Assembly: GCA_002946415.1 (NCBI GenBank)
Contig: NJPS01000030.1
Span: forward strand, 186,001 to 250,000
DNA length: 64,000 bases
DNA from: Rutstroemia sp. NJR-2017a BVV2
Taxonomy: Eukaryota; Ascomycota; Leotiomycetes; Helotiales; Rutstroemiaceae
Reading direction: 5' to 3'
Below are positions 36,002 to 47,678 of the stretch, piece by piece. The notes below the pieces were generated by a model. It was not told the DNA's origin. It searched no databases and saw only the letters and a program-made list of their open reading frames with translations. Positions within the stretch are counted from its first letter, which is position 1; each line of letters opens with the position of its first letter. The translations under genes and the position numbers were made by a program.

Positions 36002-36637
36002 TGCGGTGTTCTTGGTCTCCAAATTTGACGAATTGGGAATAATTTATTCGAAAGAAGTAATGCAAATCTTCTCATGACCTCACTCGACGGGGTTAGAGGT
36101 ATTGGTTATGATTTGCTGCGTGTGGAAAGACAATTATCTTCTCAGAAGAAAATAATTAAGCTCCGATAACCCAAGCCCAAGCTTTGAGCATAACACTAGT
36201 ATGCTTTAGGCTAGCTTAAGCGCAGCTCAGGCACTTTCGGGGTCATTATGTAAGATGACTGTAACCTTAATACTTTCAGCCTTGTCACTCACTTCGACAA
36301 TCCAACAAACTTCACTTCTAACCTACAGGATCAATTTCTTCAGCAATTGATTATCTGCTGTCACGGCATCGATACAGCCAACCTTATAATATCCTACACC
36401 AAGGGCCTTCGAACTAGTTACCTTGTCGACATAGCTGCGTCCTGGGGAATGATGATGGGTATCTTTGACTCTCATTAACAAAGGTCTTTGTCTTTTCCTA
36501 CTTCCACCATCAGATCACTTCTTGCTCCTCGCCAGCTCGAGAGAGGACTCGAATCCGTTCCTTCGTTTCTCCCCAGGTCTTAATACAACATCTTTACTCC
36601 GGCCATCTCTTGACCTCTCTAATACCCACTCGCGAAT
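36002..36637. promoter_or_regulatory. Divergent promoter between Pus1 and TFIIE alpha
   Basis: 636 bases shared by two nuclear housekeeping genes. No binding site was confidently identified. Confidence 0.5.
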
Positions 36638-38095
36638 ATGGATCTTGCCCAGATGCTGGTGCGCTCCTGCATGCGCTCGTTTTATGAAACAAAACATATT
36701 TTGGTTATCGATGCTATAGTCGTCCATTCCGCGTAGGTGTATCCACAACTCTGATTTGCTTCAGAAAGCGGATGTTAACCCTCGACAGAGTGCGCGACGA
36801 TGATTTAGCATACTTGATGGGCATGAATACGAAGGAACTCCACAAGCTCTGCGGCAAACTTAAGGAGGATCGGTTTCTTGCGGTGTATGGCTGCTGTTCT
36901 AAGCCTGCCTTCCTAGCTCCTGCTAAGATCATTATCTAGGCATACGCGCCCCGAAATTAAAGAAGGACAACAACGTCCAGTCAATAAAATCTACTATTAC
37001 ATCGATTATCGAGCAACCATAGATGCTATCAAATGGAGGGTGTATCTCATCGATAAGGAAGTACAGGGAAACACGACAACAGACGAAGAGAAGAAAGAGT
37101 ACTTCTGCGCTCGGTGTAAATCAGAATGGACAACTTTTGATGTCTTGACCAAGGCAGATGCACTTGGATTTAGGTGTCCTAAGTGTGATTGGCATCTAGA
37201 GCATGATCCCGACAACAACCGTGGTGGACATGAACAATCGTCTAAGCTCAATGCGCAATTCAAGTTCATTACGGATCTTCTTCCGAAGATAGATCAAGTC
37301 GTTATACCCCCAAATACTTTTGAACAAGCTCTAGCTTCTGCCCTCAAAGTTGTTCGGGATGACACCAACCCTGCGAGTGAGACTGCGCCAGTTAATGTCT
37401 CCGCCGAACGACCATCTGCCGTCCGTGGACTGGACAATACCGGACCGACATCCATATCTGTTACGTTGACGAAGGGCGAAGGACCCACAGCTGCTGATAT
37501 TGCTGCCGAGCAGGCTCGCAAAGAAAAGTTTGCACTTCAAAATGCAATGCCTCAGCACTTTACTCACAGCACAATTACTGGAGAACAGGTCAAATTCGGA
37601 AATCTGCCTGCGTTTTCATCCTCACAAAATGTTGACGCAAACAAGAAAGATGCGCTAGTTAATGACAGTGCTGAAGGCGACGGAGCTGAAATCGACGATT
37701 ACTTCGCCCGGCTAAAAGCCGAACAAGCGAAAGAGGCCGAGCAGGAGCAAGAAGAAGAGTATGAGACTGATGAAGAGGAGGAAGATGGGTTTGAAGATGT
37801 CATTCCAAATAGTGCATCGGGCGCTGCAACTCCTGCCAGCTCTGTGGGTGGGGCAACAGAATCCAAGCCAAATGTTACTAGCGGCGGTGTAAGTGGTGTT
37901 CTGAAAAGACCCGGTAGCGCGTCGGCAAGTGGAACAACTACAGGTGTGCCAAGTCCGGTGACAGGACCTAATACGCCGAACGATGATGGTAGACCAGCAA
38001 AGAAAGTGAGAATCGAAGAGCCCGCTGCCCCAGTTGTGGCTGTGAAAGAAGAAGAGGAGAGCGAGGAAGACATGGAGTTTGAGGATGTTAATTGA
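36638..38095 (+). CDS. TFA1: Transcription initiation factor TFIIE, alpha subunit
   Basis: Three exons, 36638-36732, 36789-36884 and 36940-38095, give 448 aa. TFIIE alpha recruits and stimulates TFIIH during RNA polymerase II initiation. The N-terminal winged-helix region (MDLAQMLVRSCMRSFYETKH to DDDLAYLMGMNTKELHKLCGKLKEDRFL) is rebuilt by two splices. A C4 zinc ribbon follows (YFCARCKSEW ... FRCPKCDW). The C-terminal half is disordered, with an acidic run (residues about 275-300, QEEEYETDEEEED) and a final acidic EEEESEEDMEFEDVN, the usual TFIIH-contact region. The first intron's acceptor at 36787-36788 was preferred over a nearer AG because the nearer one would leave only 32 nt and break the family alignment. 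Confidence 0.92.
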
Positions 38096-38689
38096 TTACA
38101 GTGGGGCGCATGTGGCATAGAGGGTTTTATCTTGCATCGTTGGTTGCATGGCTGGAGCGTGGGGTGGGAGATATTGATCTACTAGATACAGACAGGCGGC
38201 GTTGAGACTAAAAGTCCTTTTTTACATCACACGGATCCGACCGAGGAATTTATAACGGCATATACTGAGACCAGGGCAGTATCTCTTGGGTTTGTTTATG
38301 GGAGCACCCGCGCAGTACTGCTCTTCTGAGCACTAAACTACGCATTCTTTATCGAAGAGAATTGCAAGTTGTACATTTATCATATTTAATGAATCCCCTG
38401 ACACTGAAAAAATACACTGAAAAAATACAATAATCAGAATCATCAGGTTTCTCGCACGTCCACAGGAAGACTTTCACGCATCAAACTAGTATCTTTCGTA
38501 TACTTTCTAGGTGTATCTAACTCAACATCTAATGCTCATCCCTCTAATTCCGTTGGTGTTGAAACCATAACCGTAACCGTTTGCCATATCCATGCCCACC
38601 TGTAATAAACCACAACAAACTTCGAACGCCCGACCATAAATGCACAAATACCAAACTACCTTGAGCCTTCTTCTAACAGATTATGACAC
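38096..38689. other. Convergent 3' spacer
   Basis: 594 bases, AT-rich in places, with a short direct repeat CACTGAAAAAATA near 38402-38427. No gene was seen. Confidence 0.6.
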
Positions 38690-40342
38690 TTAAACTTTAG
38701 TTTGCTTGACCATCCAACTCAGCAAATCGACCTTAGTAACCACAGCTACAGGCTTCGCGAGCTCAGTTTCACTAGATCCCTTCTCCGTCACAATAGCCGC
38801 ACTATTCCATTCGAAGAACTTGCTCAAAGCAGAAATCGGTGTATCAAGTGTGATTTCAACGAACTTCCTCTTAGGAGTAGTCTGTTTCTTGCCATCTTTG
38901 GACGTCTCGATACCATTGGTCTTCGGTGGTTCAGACAAGCGACTGATATCCTTGGGATCGGTGACTACTTCTGGAATATTGGAGAAATCAAACATGACCG
39001 AAGAGACTGGACTTTTGCCGGTTGCACGGCCGCGGCTGATATAACTGAGGAGATTACCAAGGGTAACAAGTCCTACAAGCTTGCCGCCTGTGGGCGCTAG
39101 AACGGGAAGTTGATCGAATCCCTTTTCGCGCATAGTCTCGATGGCGTCTGCGCAAGCAGAGTCTGCTAAGACTGTGGTGACGGGCTTCAGTCTCAATGAA
39201 CGGAGAGTTGCGCCATTGTAAGGATCTTTCTTAGATTCCAGAATTGGCGAGGAAGGCGAGGAAGAATCCGGCGTTGGTGGTAAGAGGTCATTGGCCGCGA
39301 GCCAGTCATCATCAGCGAATTTGCTGAGATAACTTCGGATGCTGTCAGGTAAAATAACGACTACCGTGTCGCCTTTGCCGAGCTTTAGGTCGCGTACCCC
39401 CTTTACCATAGCTGCAATAGCACTTCCACTGCTACCACCAACTAGCAGTCCTTCTTCCGCAATAAGTCTTCTCGCATACGCAAAGGACTCGCGATCATCG
39501 GTCTTATACCATACATCGACCGACTCCCGTTTGAGAACATCAGGGATGAAGTCATAACCAATGCCTTCAACTTTGTAAGCCTCGTTGGCACGATCTTGAT
39601 TTAAGCTTTCTGGTAATGCGAGAATCGATCCGAATGGGTCAGCCGCGATGACCTTCACATTCGGGTTGTGTTTCTTGAGGCCCTTTGATAATCCTGTCAC
39701 TGTTCCGCCAGTGCCGGCTCCTGCTACTATAGCAGTGACCTTCCCATCCGTCTGTTGCCAGATTTCTTCCGCAGTGCCATATTCATGTGCTAATGGATTG
39801 TCTTGATTCGCATACTGATCTAAGATGTGAGAATTCGGGATTTCCTTCAGCAACCGCTTCGCTACACCGATATGCGATTCCGGAGAGTCGAAAGCTGCTT
39901 GAGTGGGTGTCCGAATAATGGTAGCGCCAAGTGCTCGTAGTACTGCGACTTTCTCGGGGGACATCTTTTCGGGTAGAGTAATGATTGTCTTGTATCCTTT
40001 GATCGCACCAACAAGGGCAAGACCAATACCGCTGTGCCAATTAGTGACCTGTGATGAACGAGTTGCTGCCTCTACTTACGTGTTACCACTTGTTGGTTCG
40101 ATGAGAGTATCCCCAGGCTTTATTCTTCCCGATTTCTCTGCTTCCTCGATCATGCGTAGAGCAATGCGGTCCTTGATACTTCCACCGGCATTGAACAACT
40201 CGACTTTCGCATAAACCTCCGCCTCAATGCCCAGACTCTGAGGGATCTTGTTCAATCGCACCAGAGGACTGTTGCCAATTAGTTCGCAAGCGCTCTTTGC
40301 TAGAACCGGAGCACGCGCGGGCGTGCTGGATACAGATGCCAT
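38690..40342 (-). CDS. CYS4: Cystathionine beta-synthase
   Basis: Two exons, 40342-40080 and 40031-38690, give 534 aa. The enzyme condenses serine and homocysteine to cystathionine in the cytosol, the first step of transsulfuration. The PLP lysine is Lys57 in NAGGSIKDR. The phosphate/substrate loop SGNTG (85-89) is formed across the intron. [10 protein letters not shown] is the second PLP-phosphate loop. The N-terminal haem-binding stretch of animal enzymes is absent, as in yeast. Two CBS modules lie near residues 305-380 ([24 protein letters not shown]) and 470-534 ([19 protein letters not shown]), with a Ser/Pro linker before them. The second module ends close to the stop. The gene is divergent from a secreted-protein gene, with no clear link. 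Confidence 0.95.
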
Positions 40343-41068
40343 CGTTGATTGGAAGTAAGATGTTGTTGGTTCGTGGGAAGGAAATGGCGGAGTATGCAAG
40401 TTGATAAAGACTGAGTCCGTGCAAACGTTAGAATAAGAGGTCAAAGAAAGGATATCAACTACAAGCTAAAGAACTGCTTCTTCGGTGTATCTTTAAGGAG
40501 AGTGCCTGATTATGGTGCGATGTGGCACAAAAATTTCATGTGTTTGTTTGATTGGGGAGCATTTGAAGGCTAGTGGGGTGAGAAAGGCAAAAAGGACTGG
40601 ATAAGATAAGATTGAACCTCAATCATTCCGTCAGTAGCCGCGTCCAGCCACGGCGGAATAATGTTGTTCCGAATAGCTTCAAGCCAAGAGTCGTGTTTGC
40701 GCTGTGTTGAGGTGCGGGTTTTGATTGCTAGCAGAACTTCTCGATGTCTATTTGCATTTGAGTGTTAATAAAATCTCTTAGTCGATTGCAACCCGAGGTG
40801 TCAGGATATACTTTTATAACTCGATGCAGAATACCAAAATTACAATCTGATTGTAGTAGCCGCTTTCAATTCCTGCCCCTTAATACCTCAGGCCGGAAAT
40901 ACCACGGTTGTTTGATCATTGATTGCTTTGGACGTTGACCCAGAAAGTCGACCACTACCTTTTAGCGATACCAAGCACGACCACAGAACAAATCGCTTCA
41001 TCATTGAATTCGTGAACCTCGTCAATAATATCATCAAACTTCTATCTGCGAGCTGAATAGCCCTCATC
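40343..41068. promoter_or_regulatory. Divergent intergenic region between CYS4 and the Kre9-like gene
   Basis: 726 bases holding both promoters. No site is claimed. Confidence 0.5.
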
Positions 41069-41994
41069 ATGCGCCTCTCTCAGGCTCTCCTCCTCACCGC
41101 ATCTGCTCATCTGGTGTTTGCGTACCCGGAGTTTACAGTACCTGCAGCTGGCGCATCTTTGACGGCTGGTACTGCCTTCACAGTTACATGGACCGATAAT
41201 AGCAAGTCTCCGTTACTAGCGGATCTTACGAGCTATCAATTGTGGCTATACACAGGGACGAACGACAGTCCTCAGCAACTTTTTGAACTTATACCTAGTG
41301 GTACATTTTCCAGTAGCTCTCCACAATCTACTACAGCCTCTGTAACAGCATCAGTAGGAGGCGAGCTCACAAACGCCTAGTAAGTCTTAAATGATTGCCG
41401 CCTGTTGACAATTTGCTGATGGGTGTCTAGCTTCCTCGGTCTGATATCGACAGCAACCGCTGGAGGAACCGTTATAAGTTATTCGAATCGATTCTCAATA
41501 AGTGGCATGACGGGTAGCTTCTCAACAACCTTCACAGTATCTGGGACGGATGGGCCTGCCGATGTCAACAGTGCGTCAAGTAGCACTAAAACCAAGACCT
41601 CCTCCACTTCCACTTCCACTTCCACATCCACTTCTACAACCAGCACTTCAGCCGTCGCTGCTAGCGGTGACCTTTGGGCGATACCATATGAATCACAGAC
41701 GGGGTTGACGAAATACGCTGCGATGCAACCCTTGCCTCCTACTTCTATTACGGCTACCAACACCGCACCCCAATACCCAACCTCGTCTGTCAAAATGGCC
41801 ACTACGTACTTGACTCCAGCAACTGTCGTCATCACTCTAACGCAAGCTCAAACGGCTACCTTTTCAAGCCATGCCAACACGGTAAGTTTATTTGCGGACA
41901 TCTGGGATGTTCCATGGCTAACAAAGAGTAGGCTTCCCCTGCAACCATGCCAGCAGATGATATGCAAAAGTTCTTAAACAGATGGAAGGACTGA
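41069..41994 (+). CDS. Secreted Ser/Thr-rich protein with Kre9/Knh1-type N-terminal domain
   Basis: Three exons, 41069-41379, 41431-41881 and 41932-41994, give 274 aa. A signal peptide (MRLSQALLLTASAHLVFA, cleavage near residue 18) precedes an Ig-like domain of the Kre9/Knh1 type. The marker pieces are YPEFTVPAAGASLTAG, FTVTWTDN, and NRFSISGMTGSF. After it comes a Thr/Ser repeat coded by CCACTT-like units (41600-41650), probably O-mannosylated. Most fungal relatives end in a GPI-anchor signal. The ending here (MQKFLNRWKD) is short and polar, so it appears secreted or wall-linked, unless the third exon is wrong. It is probably involved in cell wall or adhesion, inferred from the family. Confidence 0.8.
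41600..41650 (+). repeat. CCACTT-type coding microsatellite
   Basis: Hexamer-like units encode a Ser-Thr run in the linker of the secreted protein. Copy number is likely variable between strains. Confidence 0.8.
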
Positions 41995-43956
41995 AGAATA
42001 TCGAGGGTGCTAGACGGTTTATAGAAGGTTAAGGATCACTGAATATAACAAATGGAGTTTGGAGTAAGCTTGAACGGAGAGTTGTATGCAATTTGTTACG
42101 TATACCCAATGAAAAATTAAATATCAAGTCGCGCCAATTCATATGATACTGGTACTTAAGGAAATTTGCATTGGGCTCATCTCGAGAAACTCCGTATCTC
42201 CAGAAGGAAGTTAATAATCGGAGCCAAGAGCCTAGAATACGACGTTGGCTTGTGGACATGGATGCGGCATACCATACCGCCACAATGTCTCTAGTCTTCG
42301 GGCACCGCCTGATCAGAAAAGTGGCCGATTGCGGGGGATGAAGATGGGGTATGCAAGAGGCTATTTCCAGCTAAATGCGGAAATGAGACTGTCGTGTGCT
42401 TCCGGGAATGTCATGCTTCGACGAAAAAAACTGAGGTAGTACTTTGTCCCGCGATCCCAGCAAGCAGGTCTCCTGTGTTTAGAGAGCTCCGGCCAATCCT
42501 AGGTCCGAGGTTGAGGCTCTGGCGGCAATGCATTGTCTTCGTGACCTCTCCGTCCACTTCCTCATTGGATCTATCTATCTCAAATGAATTCAATGAATAA
42601 TTGCAATCTCCAATCTCCAAAAGTTGAGGACTGTCCCCCGACAACTGCACTCGTGTTACCACATTAACCCAGGGTCCAACGTACGACGGTACGAAGTCCC
42701 TGGATGGGATGGATGGCATCTCTCTGCAGCTATTGGTTGGGGACGGTACAATCTAGAACTACCTGCTCACCAGATGCTGCAGGTTTGCGGAGAATCTCAA
42801 AATGCACACAGCCGGTCCAGTGGCGATGTTCTGGCAGTCTTAGCAATTCATGGTGCGTTCCGAGGTTCGTGCACCCTGGAATGTGTTCCACGTGCTGCTC
42901 ATGGTTTTTCTTTTTAGGTTGGGGAAATTTGATACTGTATCGGTGAGATTTAGTCTGATTTCTGTTTAGGAATTGATTATTTTTGACATGTCGAGCTTAA
43001 GTTAGTAAATTCTAGTTTGAAGTATTATTTTGGCTAAGTTAGATCAGATTCTTTTTTGAGTTTTGCTTGCACCTTAAAAGCTTAATCTCCACTATTTTCT
43101 GCTAGATTGGAGATCTGGTCCAAGGTTGAGACGGCGTGGCCGCTTCATTCCTACGTTTCGCTTCTGATATGGGAGCATTGTCCTGAAAGAGCAGTTTTGT
43201 ATCAGTCTCAATGTATTCGAAAGAACTGGCCATATTAGAGCCAGTTGACTCTCAGATAGACCCTTCGCCCGCTAATATGGCCTGACTGTCAAAGGCGTAG
43301 CCCGTCTAAATCATAGCGGGTCTAGCCGACGGCATCGTCGCAAGCGCAAGCGCCGCAGTTCGTCGTGTTTTGGGACAAATTGAGGTCGACTGGGCTCATA
43401 GTGCCGCACAACCAACCGCGTGGTGGAGGGATTCTGAGATCGATAGATGGCTGATGAGGAACAGTTGAAAGTATATTTGAGCACCGCCTCGGATTGACTA
43501 GCCTGCTGGGTGACCGTTTAGAGTAAACATCCAATGTCTACACGATGAAACATCTTGTTGGCATTCACAAAGTTAGGAATTGGCTGGAGTCAGGTCTTCT
43601 CCTCCCGGACATAAATAGCGAACAAGAAGTGAATGTTTGAAGTATCATCAAATCCATCTACTTGATTCATTTAGTAACTGCCAGTGCGCAGCCTCACTGA
43701 TTCACCAGCATTTCACTCGGCTCGGTCCTGTTGCCTCCAATTTGACTTGTATACGGAAGTAAAGCATCGAAGAAATATTCTTGTTCGACCCTTGTTGTTC
43801 AAGATCAGTTAACAAAGTGGGACTAAGTCTACAAAACAGCAAAGCAACTTCCCAAGTTCCCCGAGCATCACGCCCTGATATACGTCATCAACGTCTTGCG
43901 GATCTACGACTCTACAAAAGTCTTACTCTATTTCACATCAAAATTTCATCCTGGCC
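41995..43956. other. Intergenic, partly AT-rich, no gene seen
   Basis: About 2 kb. 42.43-42.92 kb is of average GC, while 42.92-43.10 kb turns T/A-rich with many TTAG/TAAG steps. It could hold a decayed insertion, but no transposon protein remnant or terminal repeat was recognised. Confidence 0.5.
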
Positions 43957-45072
43957 ATGTCGTCGTCGAAGGCTCAAGCGCACACTCCAACCGAGGGGGA
44001 TCTGGTGCGTCAAAAGTTTAACTTACTGTTGAAGGAATCAAAACTGAAGCTGCCTACTACCAAAGAAGAAATCGAGGGTATATTCGACGAGGTCGTGCCT
44101 ATCTTGGATCCGAAGACAGAAAAAGTTATTCGTAGCATAACTGACAGCTTCTGGGCTTTCTCAGACAAGTACCTTAAAATTGAAGGTCTAGATCCAAATG
44201 GGAATACGACTCTCCTGGTGGTTCCAACAGAGAAGGAAGATAAGGCAGTTGTGGTCGAGGTACCACTGGCAAATGCACTTCAGGGATGTAGCAACTTGGG
44301 GCTCGAACTGGAAAAGATGCGAGTCGCTGTCAAATCTGGAGTTGGTGAACAGCCTTATGGTATCAAAGCTGGATTTGAAGGTGCTTGCAACCGCGGTAAG
44401 AATCTTCTGTCCGACAAAGATATTATATCAAAGATAAATAAGAAAATCAAGTTCTTGAAAGATAAGAAGAGAAAGAAAGTCCGGAATGTTATTATCGGGT
44501 CCATTGAAAACTTCATTCTTCCTGCAGGGACCGAAATGGGAGAGAACAGCTATCTGGATGATATCGACTTTGGGGCTTGCATTTATGTCGACCTCGTAGC
44601 CAACAAAGTTCGGTATGGTCTTTCGAATGGAACCCCTCTTCCAAAGGGGTTTGTAAAATTTGCTCAGAGCTTCGGTTTTGCAGAGGCTGACGTCGGAAAA
44701 AACGCTTATGGGCTCATTACAGTTGGCAATTGTATGAACTATACGCTGGGTGTTAGTAGTGGGGACTGGCCCAAATGGGTTTTGAAGAGTGGAAAATCGA
44801 GATTTACCATCCTCGAAGAATGCAACACCCAGATGCTGGATCGTCGTCCGCTTCCATTCATGAAGCCAACCAACAGTACACGTGGGAGAAGCAGTAGCCG
44901 TAGCTCTAGAGATTCCGCACACACTGCTGGTCAGACTGGTCAGAGTAGTCAGAGGATTAGTCGCAGTGGTAGCCGGGGACGGGAACCGTCTTCTACTGTT
45001 GCGGGGCGCAAAGAAACCGCCCGTCCCTCGAGCACACATAGTCGTCATCGGTCATCAAAGTTACTCAGGTAG
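43957..45072 (+). CDS. Unrecognised 371-aa protein with Ser/Arg-rich tail
   Basis: One long frame starts with ATG at 43957 (MSSSKAQAHTPTEGDLVRQK). Residues 1-290 look folded: two helical stretches (LVRQKFNLLLKESKLKL, EEIEGIFDEVVPIL), a basic helix (INKKIKFLKDKKRKKVRNVI), and a beta-rich part (GACIYVDLVANKVRYG, AYGLITVGNCMNYTLGV). Residues 308-371 are Ser/Arg/Gly-rich and disordered. No known domain was recognised. The last codons are uncertain. A donor-like CAG/GTAGTT at the stop could splice over 49 nt to an acidic EEEEETPKDIF ending (stop about 45154), and a Lys-rich frame (GVEKKKKKHRK) is also open there. Codon use resembles its neighbours, so this is probably native. Confidence 0.75.
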   Translation: MSSSKAQAHTPTEGDLVRQKFNLLLKESKLKLPTTKEEIEGIFDEVVPILDPKTEKVIRSITDSFWAFSDKYLKIEGLDPNGNTTLLVVPTEKEDKAVVVEVPLANALQGCSNLGLELEKMRVAVKSGVGEQPYGIKAGFEGACNRGKNLLSDKDIISKINKKIKFLKDKKRKKVRNVIIGSIENFILPAGTEMGENSYLDDIDFGACIYVDLVANKVRYGLSNGTPLPKGFVKFAQSFGFAEADVGKNAYGLITVGNCMNYTLGVSSGDWPKWVLKSGKSRFTILEECNTQMLDRRPLPFMKPTNSTRGRSSSRSSRDSAHTAGQTGQSSQRISRSGSRGREPSSTVAGRKETARPSSTHSRHRSSKLLR

Positions 45073-46035
45073 TTGCAAAAGTTGCAAAACCGGGCAAGGG
45101 AGAGCCGAAGGGTGTAGAGAAGAAGAAGAAGAAACACCGAAAGACATCTTCTGAAATTTACATCGTTTGGAATTTCTGGTGTATGAGTATCGTCGTATCG
45201 TCGCAGCAGGGAAGCAGGGCGGCTAGGGCGTTTAGCTAAATATGATCCTTCTCGGCGATCATGTAGAAGAGCTAGTCATCTGATTGATTTAGGTCTAATT
45301 GATTACATCCTGTACATTTTCAGAATGTGACAAAATCGTGTTATATCGATGCCTATACGACTACTTTCAATGTGGCCGAGTCGAGGTGGGTAGAGTAAAA
45401 TAACCAAAACCTAATCCTCAATTCTGTTAAATAGCTGTTTTCAGAATAATCTCAAATGTTCTACTTATTAAATTTTGGCCATAAATTTATTATTACCCAT
45501 TAGAGTTTAGCGCGCACATTCATTATGCAAGAATTTCTTCATTTGTTGCTCATTTCTACTCCTAATTATTCCTGCCTCTACTATTCCCAAAGTATACGTA
45601 GCATTATCGGTACGACGGTGCTCTCCTACCTTCTTACTCTCTTTGATTATGAACTTTAGCCTCGTACCCAGGTAGTCTCACACATAGTCTCGGACTGTAC
45701 AGATGCACCAGCACCATAATAAATCCAGAAAAAATCCACTTCAGCTCCCCCCATCGACTCCACTCACAATATAAGGCCATACATCCCACCTCAACACCCA
45801 ACCTCGCCTTCCATACAACAAATTTTGCATATCGTCTGTCACCGAACATGCGCTTCTGGAAGCTGCGTCAAGCATCCATTAAGCCTCCTTGGCCCAGGTG
45901 TCTGCTCAATTCTTGAATCTCCAGCTCAGTTCCCGTCTCGTCTTGGTATAGTGCGTGGAGAGAAACGAAGATAACAAGCAATCAATACACACAAAGAAGC
46001 TCGACATCTTTCGCAGATTCCGAGGAAATCGAATT
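45073..46035. promoter_or_regulatory. Spacer and promoter of the Pho80-like cyclin gene
   Basis: 963 bases. The last 150 bases are rich in C and T before the start. No gene was recognised. Confidence 0.5.
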
Positions 46036-47037
46036 ATGTCTCCACCTACCCATGGCTCCGATACGACGGCTTTCGTAAACCACAGTCACGAATCATTTCT
46101 CCACGATATGACTGACTGGGTGCTACCACCACCTCCTAATCCCTCGTCCGATGCAGGTCTATCTGCTCGTCGATTCTCTAACGACCCGGGACATTCGCCG
46201 CCTTCACCGAACAGTCTCGATGTCTTTACTTTAACGCCAGTCACAGCACTGAAGTTGTTATGTGCAGGTATCGAAGCTCTAGTCCAGATTACAGGAGACA
46301 TTCCTCCTACACCACCTACAGCCATGACACCGATGCCGAATATGAAAGGAATGCAGGAGGAGAAAGAAAAGATAAGGCGATCGGGATCATTTACGAATCT
46401 GGCAGGCTATCGGCAGCAGCCTAGTGGTCAAGACGTTGTCGATGGGGTAAACTTAAGACAACGTCCGATGGAAACACATATCAACCGACCTGCCGAACCA
46501 TATATCATCGTTGGAGAAAATGCAGAACCTCTGAATGTCCAGCACAGTGCTATTACGCGCAAGTTTTACTCGAAGCAACCTCCGCCAATCTCCTTGGAGG
46601 ACTACCTAATGCGAATACACAAATTCTGTCCCATGTCGACGGCAGTCTACCTCGCAACAAGCTCCTACATTCATAGAGTCGCAGTTGATGAACGCGTTAT
46701 ACCTGTAACACGGCGGAATTCCCATCGACTGATACTAGCAGGGTTACGCGTGGCCATGAAAGCATTGGAGGACCAAAGCTACGCCCATGCACGGTTTTCA
46801 AAGGTTGGAGGAGTCAGTGAACAAGAGCTTTCCCGGTTGGAGATTAACTTTTGTTTTCTCACAAATTTTGAATTTAAGACGAGCAAGGAAGCTCTGCTCC
46901 AGCATGCTATAAATCTAAGAGAAGTGTCTTCTTTACAGGGTTCGGTTAACTTCGTACCACGAATGGACTTGTTCAGTAAGAAGAGGTCAAACATATCAGC
47001 GCAAGAAACGGTCCTGGAAGTAACGGCGGACGCATGA
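46036..47037 (+). CDS. Pho80-like cyclin (partner of a Pho85-type kinase)
   Basis: A single exon of 333 aa. Pho80-type cyclins bind the Pho85 kinase and repress phosphate-starvation genes; in Neurospora the counterpart is PREG. The N-terminal 60 residues are Pro/Ser-rich. The cyclin box is split: TPVTALKLLCAGIEALVQITGDIPP at about 74-98, then a 90-residue low-complexity insert. The main box follows from about 200 (FYSKQPPPISLEDYLMRIHKFCPMSTAVYLAT to HRLILAGLRVAMKALEDQSYAHARFSKVGGVSEQELSRLEINFCFLTNFEF). The split resembles the filamentous fungal form. The ATG at 46036 is the first in frame. Confidence 0.88.
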   Translation: MSPPTHGSDTTAFVNHSHESFLHDMTDWVLPPPPNPSSDAGLSARRFSNDPGHSPPSPNSLDVFTLTPVTALKLLCAGIEALVQITGDIPPTPPTAMTPMPNMKGMQEEKEKIRRSGSFTNLAGYRQQPSGQDVVDGVNLRQRPMETHINRPAEPYIIVGENAEPLNVQHSAITRKFYSKQPPPISLEDYLMRIHKFCPMSTAVYLATSSYIHRVAVDERVIPVTRRNSHRLILAGLRVAMKALEDQSYAHARFSKVGGVSEQELSRLEINFCFLTNFEFKTSKEALLQHAINLREVSSLQGSVNFVPRMDLFSKKRSNISAQETVLEVTADA

Positions 47038-47678
47038 TTATGCATAGAGACGAAGGAATAGGGCCGAATTTGCACATACGAAGTTAAACCACATGCGCCA
47101 GGGGTGAGAAGCAACAAGCCCTGGTCGATGAAGAGATATTGGTTCGACGTCCATTATAAATTGGAACGAGTTCTGGAGAAAACGGCAATAGGGTTTGAAA
47201 CAAAGCAACATCATTGTGAGCGTATTGTTGGTGTAGGCGCAAGCTTAGTTATAGCCACTGGTTCATTATGCGAGGCGTTTTGTGGACTGATGTATTGGAT
47301 GTAATCGTTGGATGGCATTTTCGTTGCTTGGGGGGTAGTTGCGTGTCTGCTTGACAACTGGTAGTTCATATGTAGCACGATAAGCACAGTAATTGTGATT
47401 TGTGCACACATACAGGATATTTTAGATGTCCTTAATATATCGTAATCAATGTTACTGGCTGATGCTCCATTCGCGACAAGTTGAAGTGATTATCATGTTT
47501 GCTCCTGAAATGATTGTGCGAAAAGAGGGGCTGCTCAAGGACCTTACAGCTTCATAGAGATGGGTACTATCGGGCCACATTCTCGGTCTAAGGTTGGTTG
47601 ACATGCGGGGATGAAGCTCATCAGTATTCAACGCGAGCCTTTCTGCTGCAGCTTCCTATCTAGCCTAGCTGCCTGGCA
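47038..47678. other. Spacer upstream of the prolidase gene
   Basis: 641 bases; no gene was seen. Confidence 0.5.

Noticed and set aside
36733..36764. A 32-nt intron in TFIIE alpha using the nearer AG
   Set aside because: Too short for a fungal intron, and it would add residues absent from the family. The next AG at 36787-36788 gives a 56-nt intron and the conserved join.
40340..40444. An earlier in-frame ATG for cystathionine beta-synthase at 40444
   Set aside because: It would add 34 residues of unconserved sequence. The ATG at 40342 gives the normal fungal start shortly before the PLP domain.
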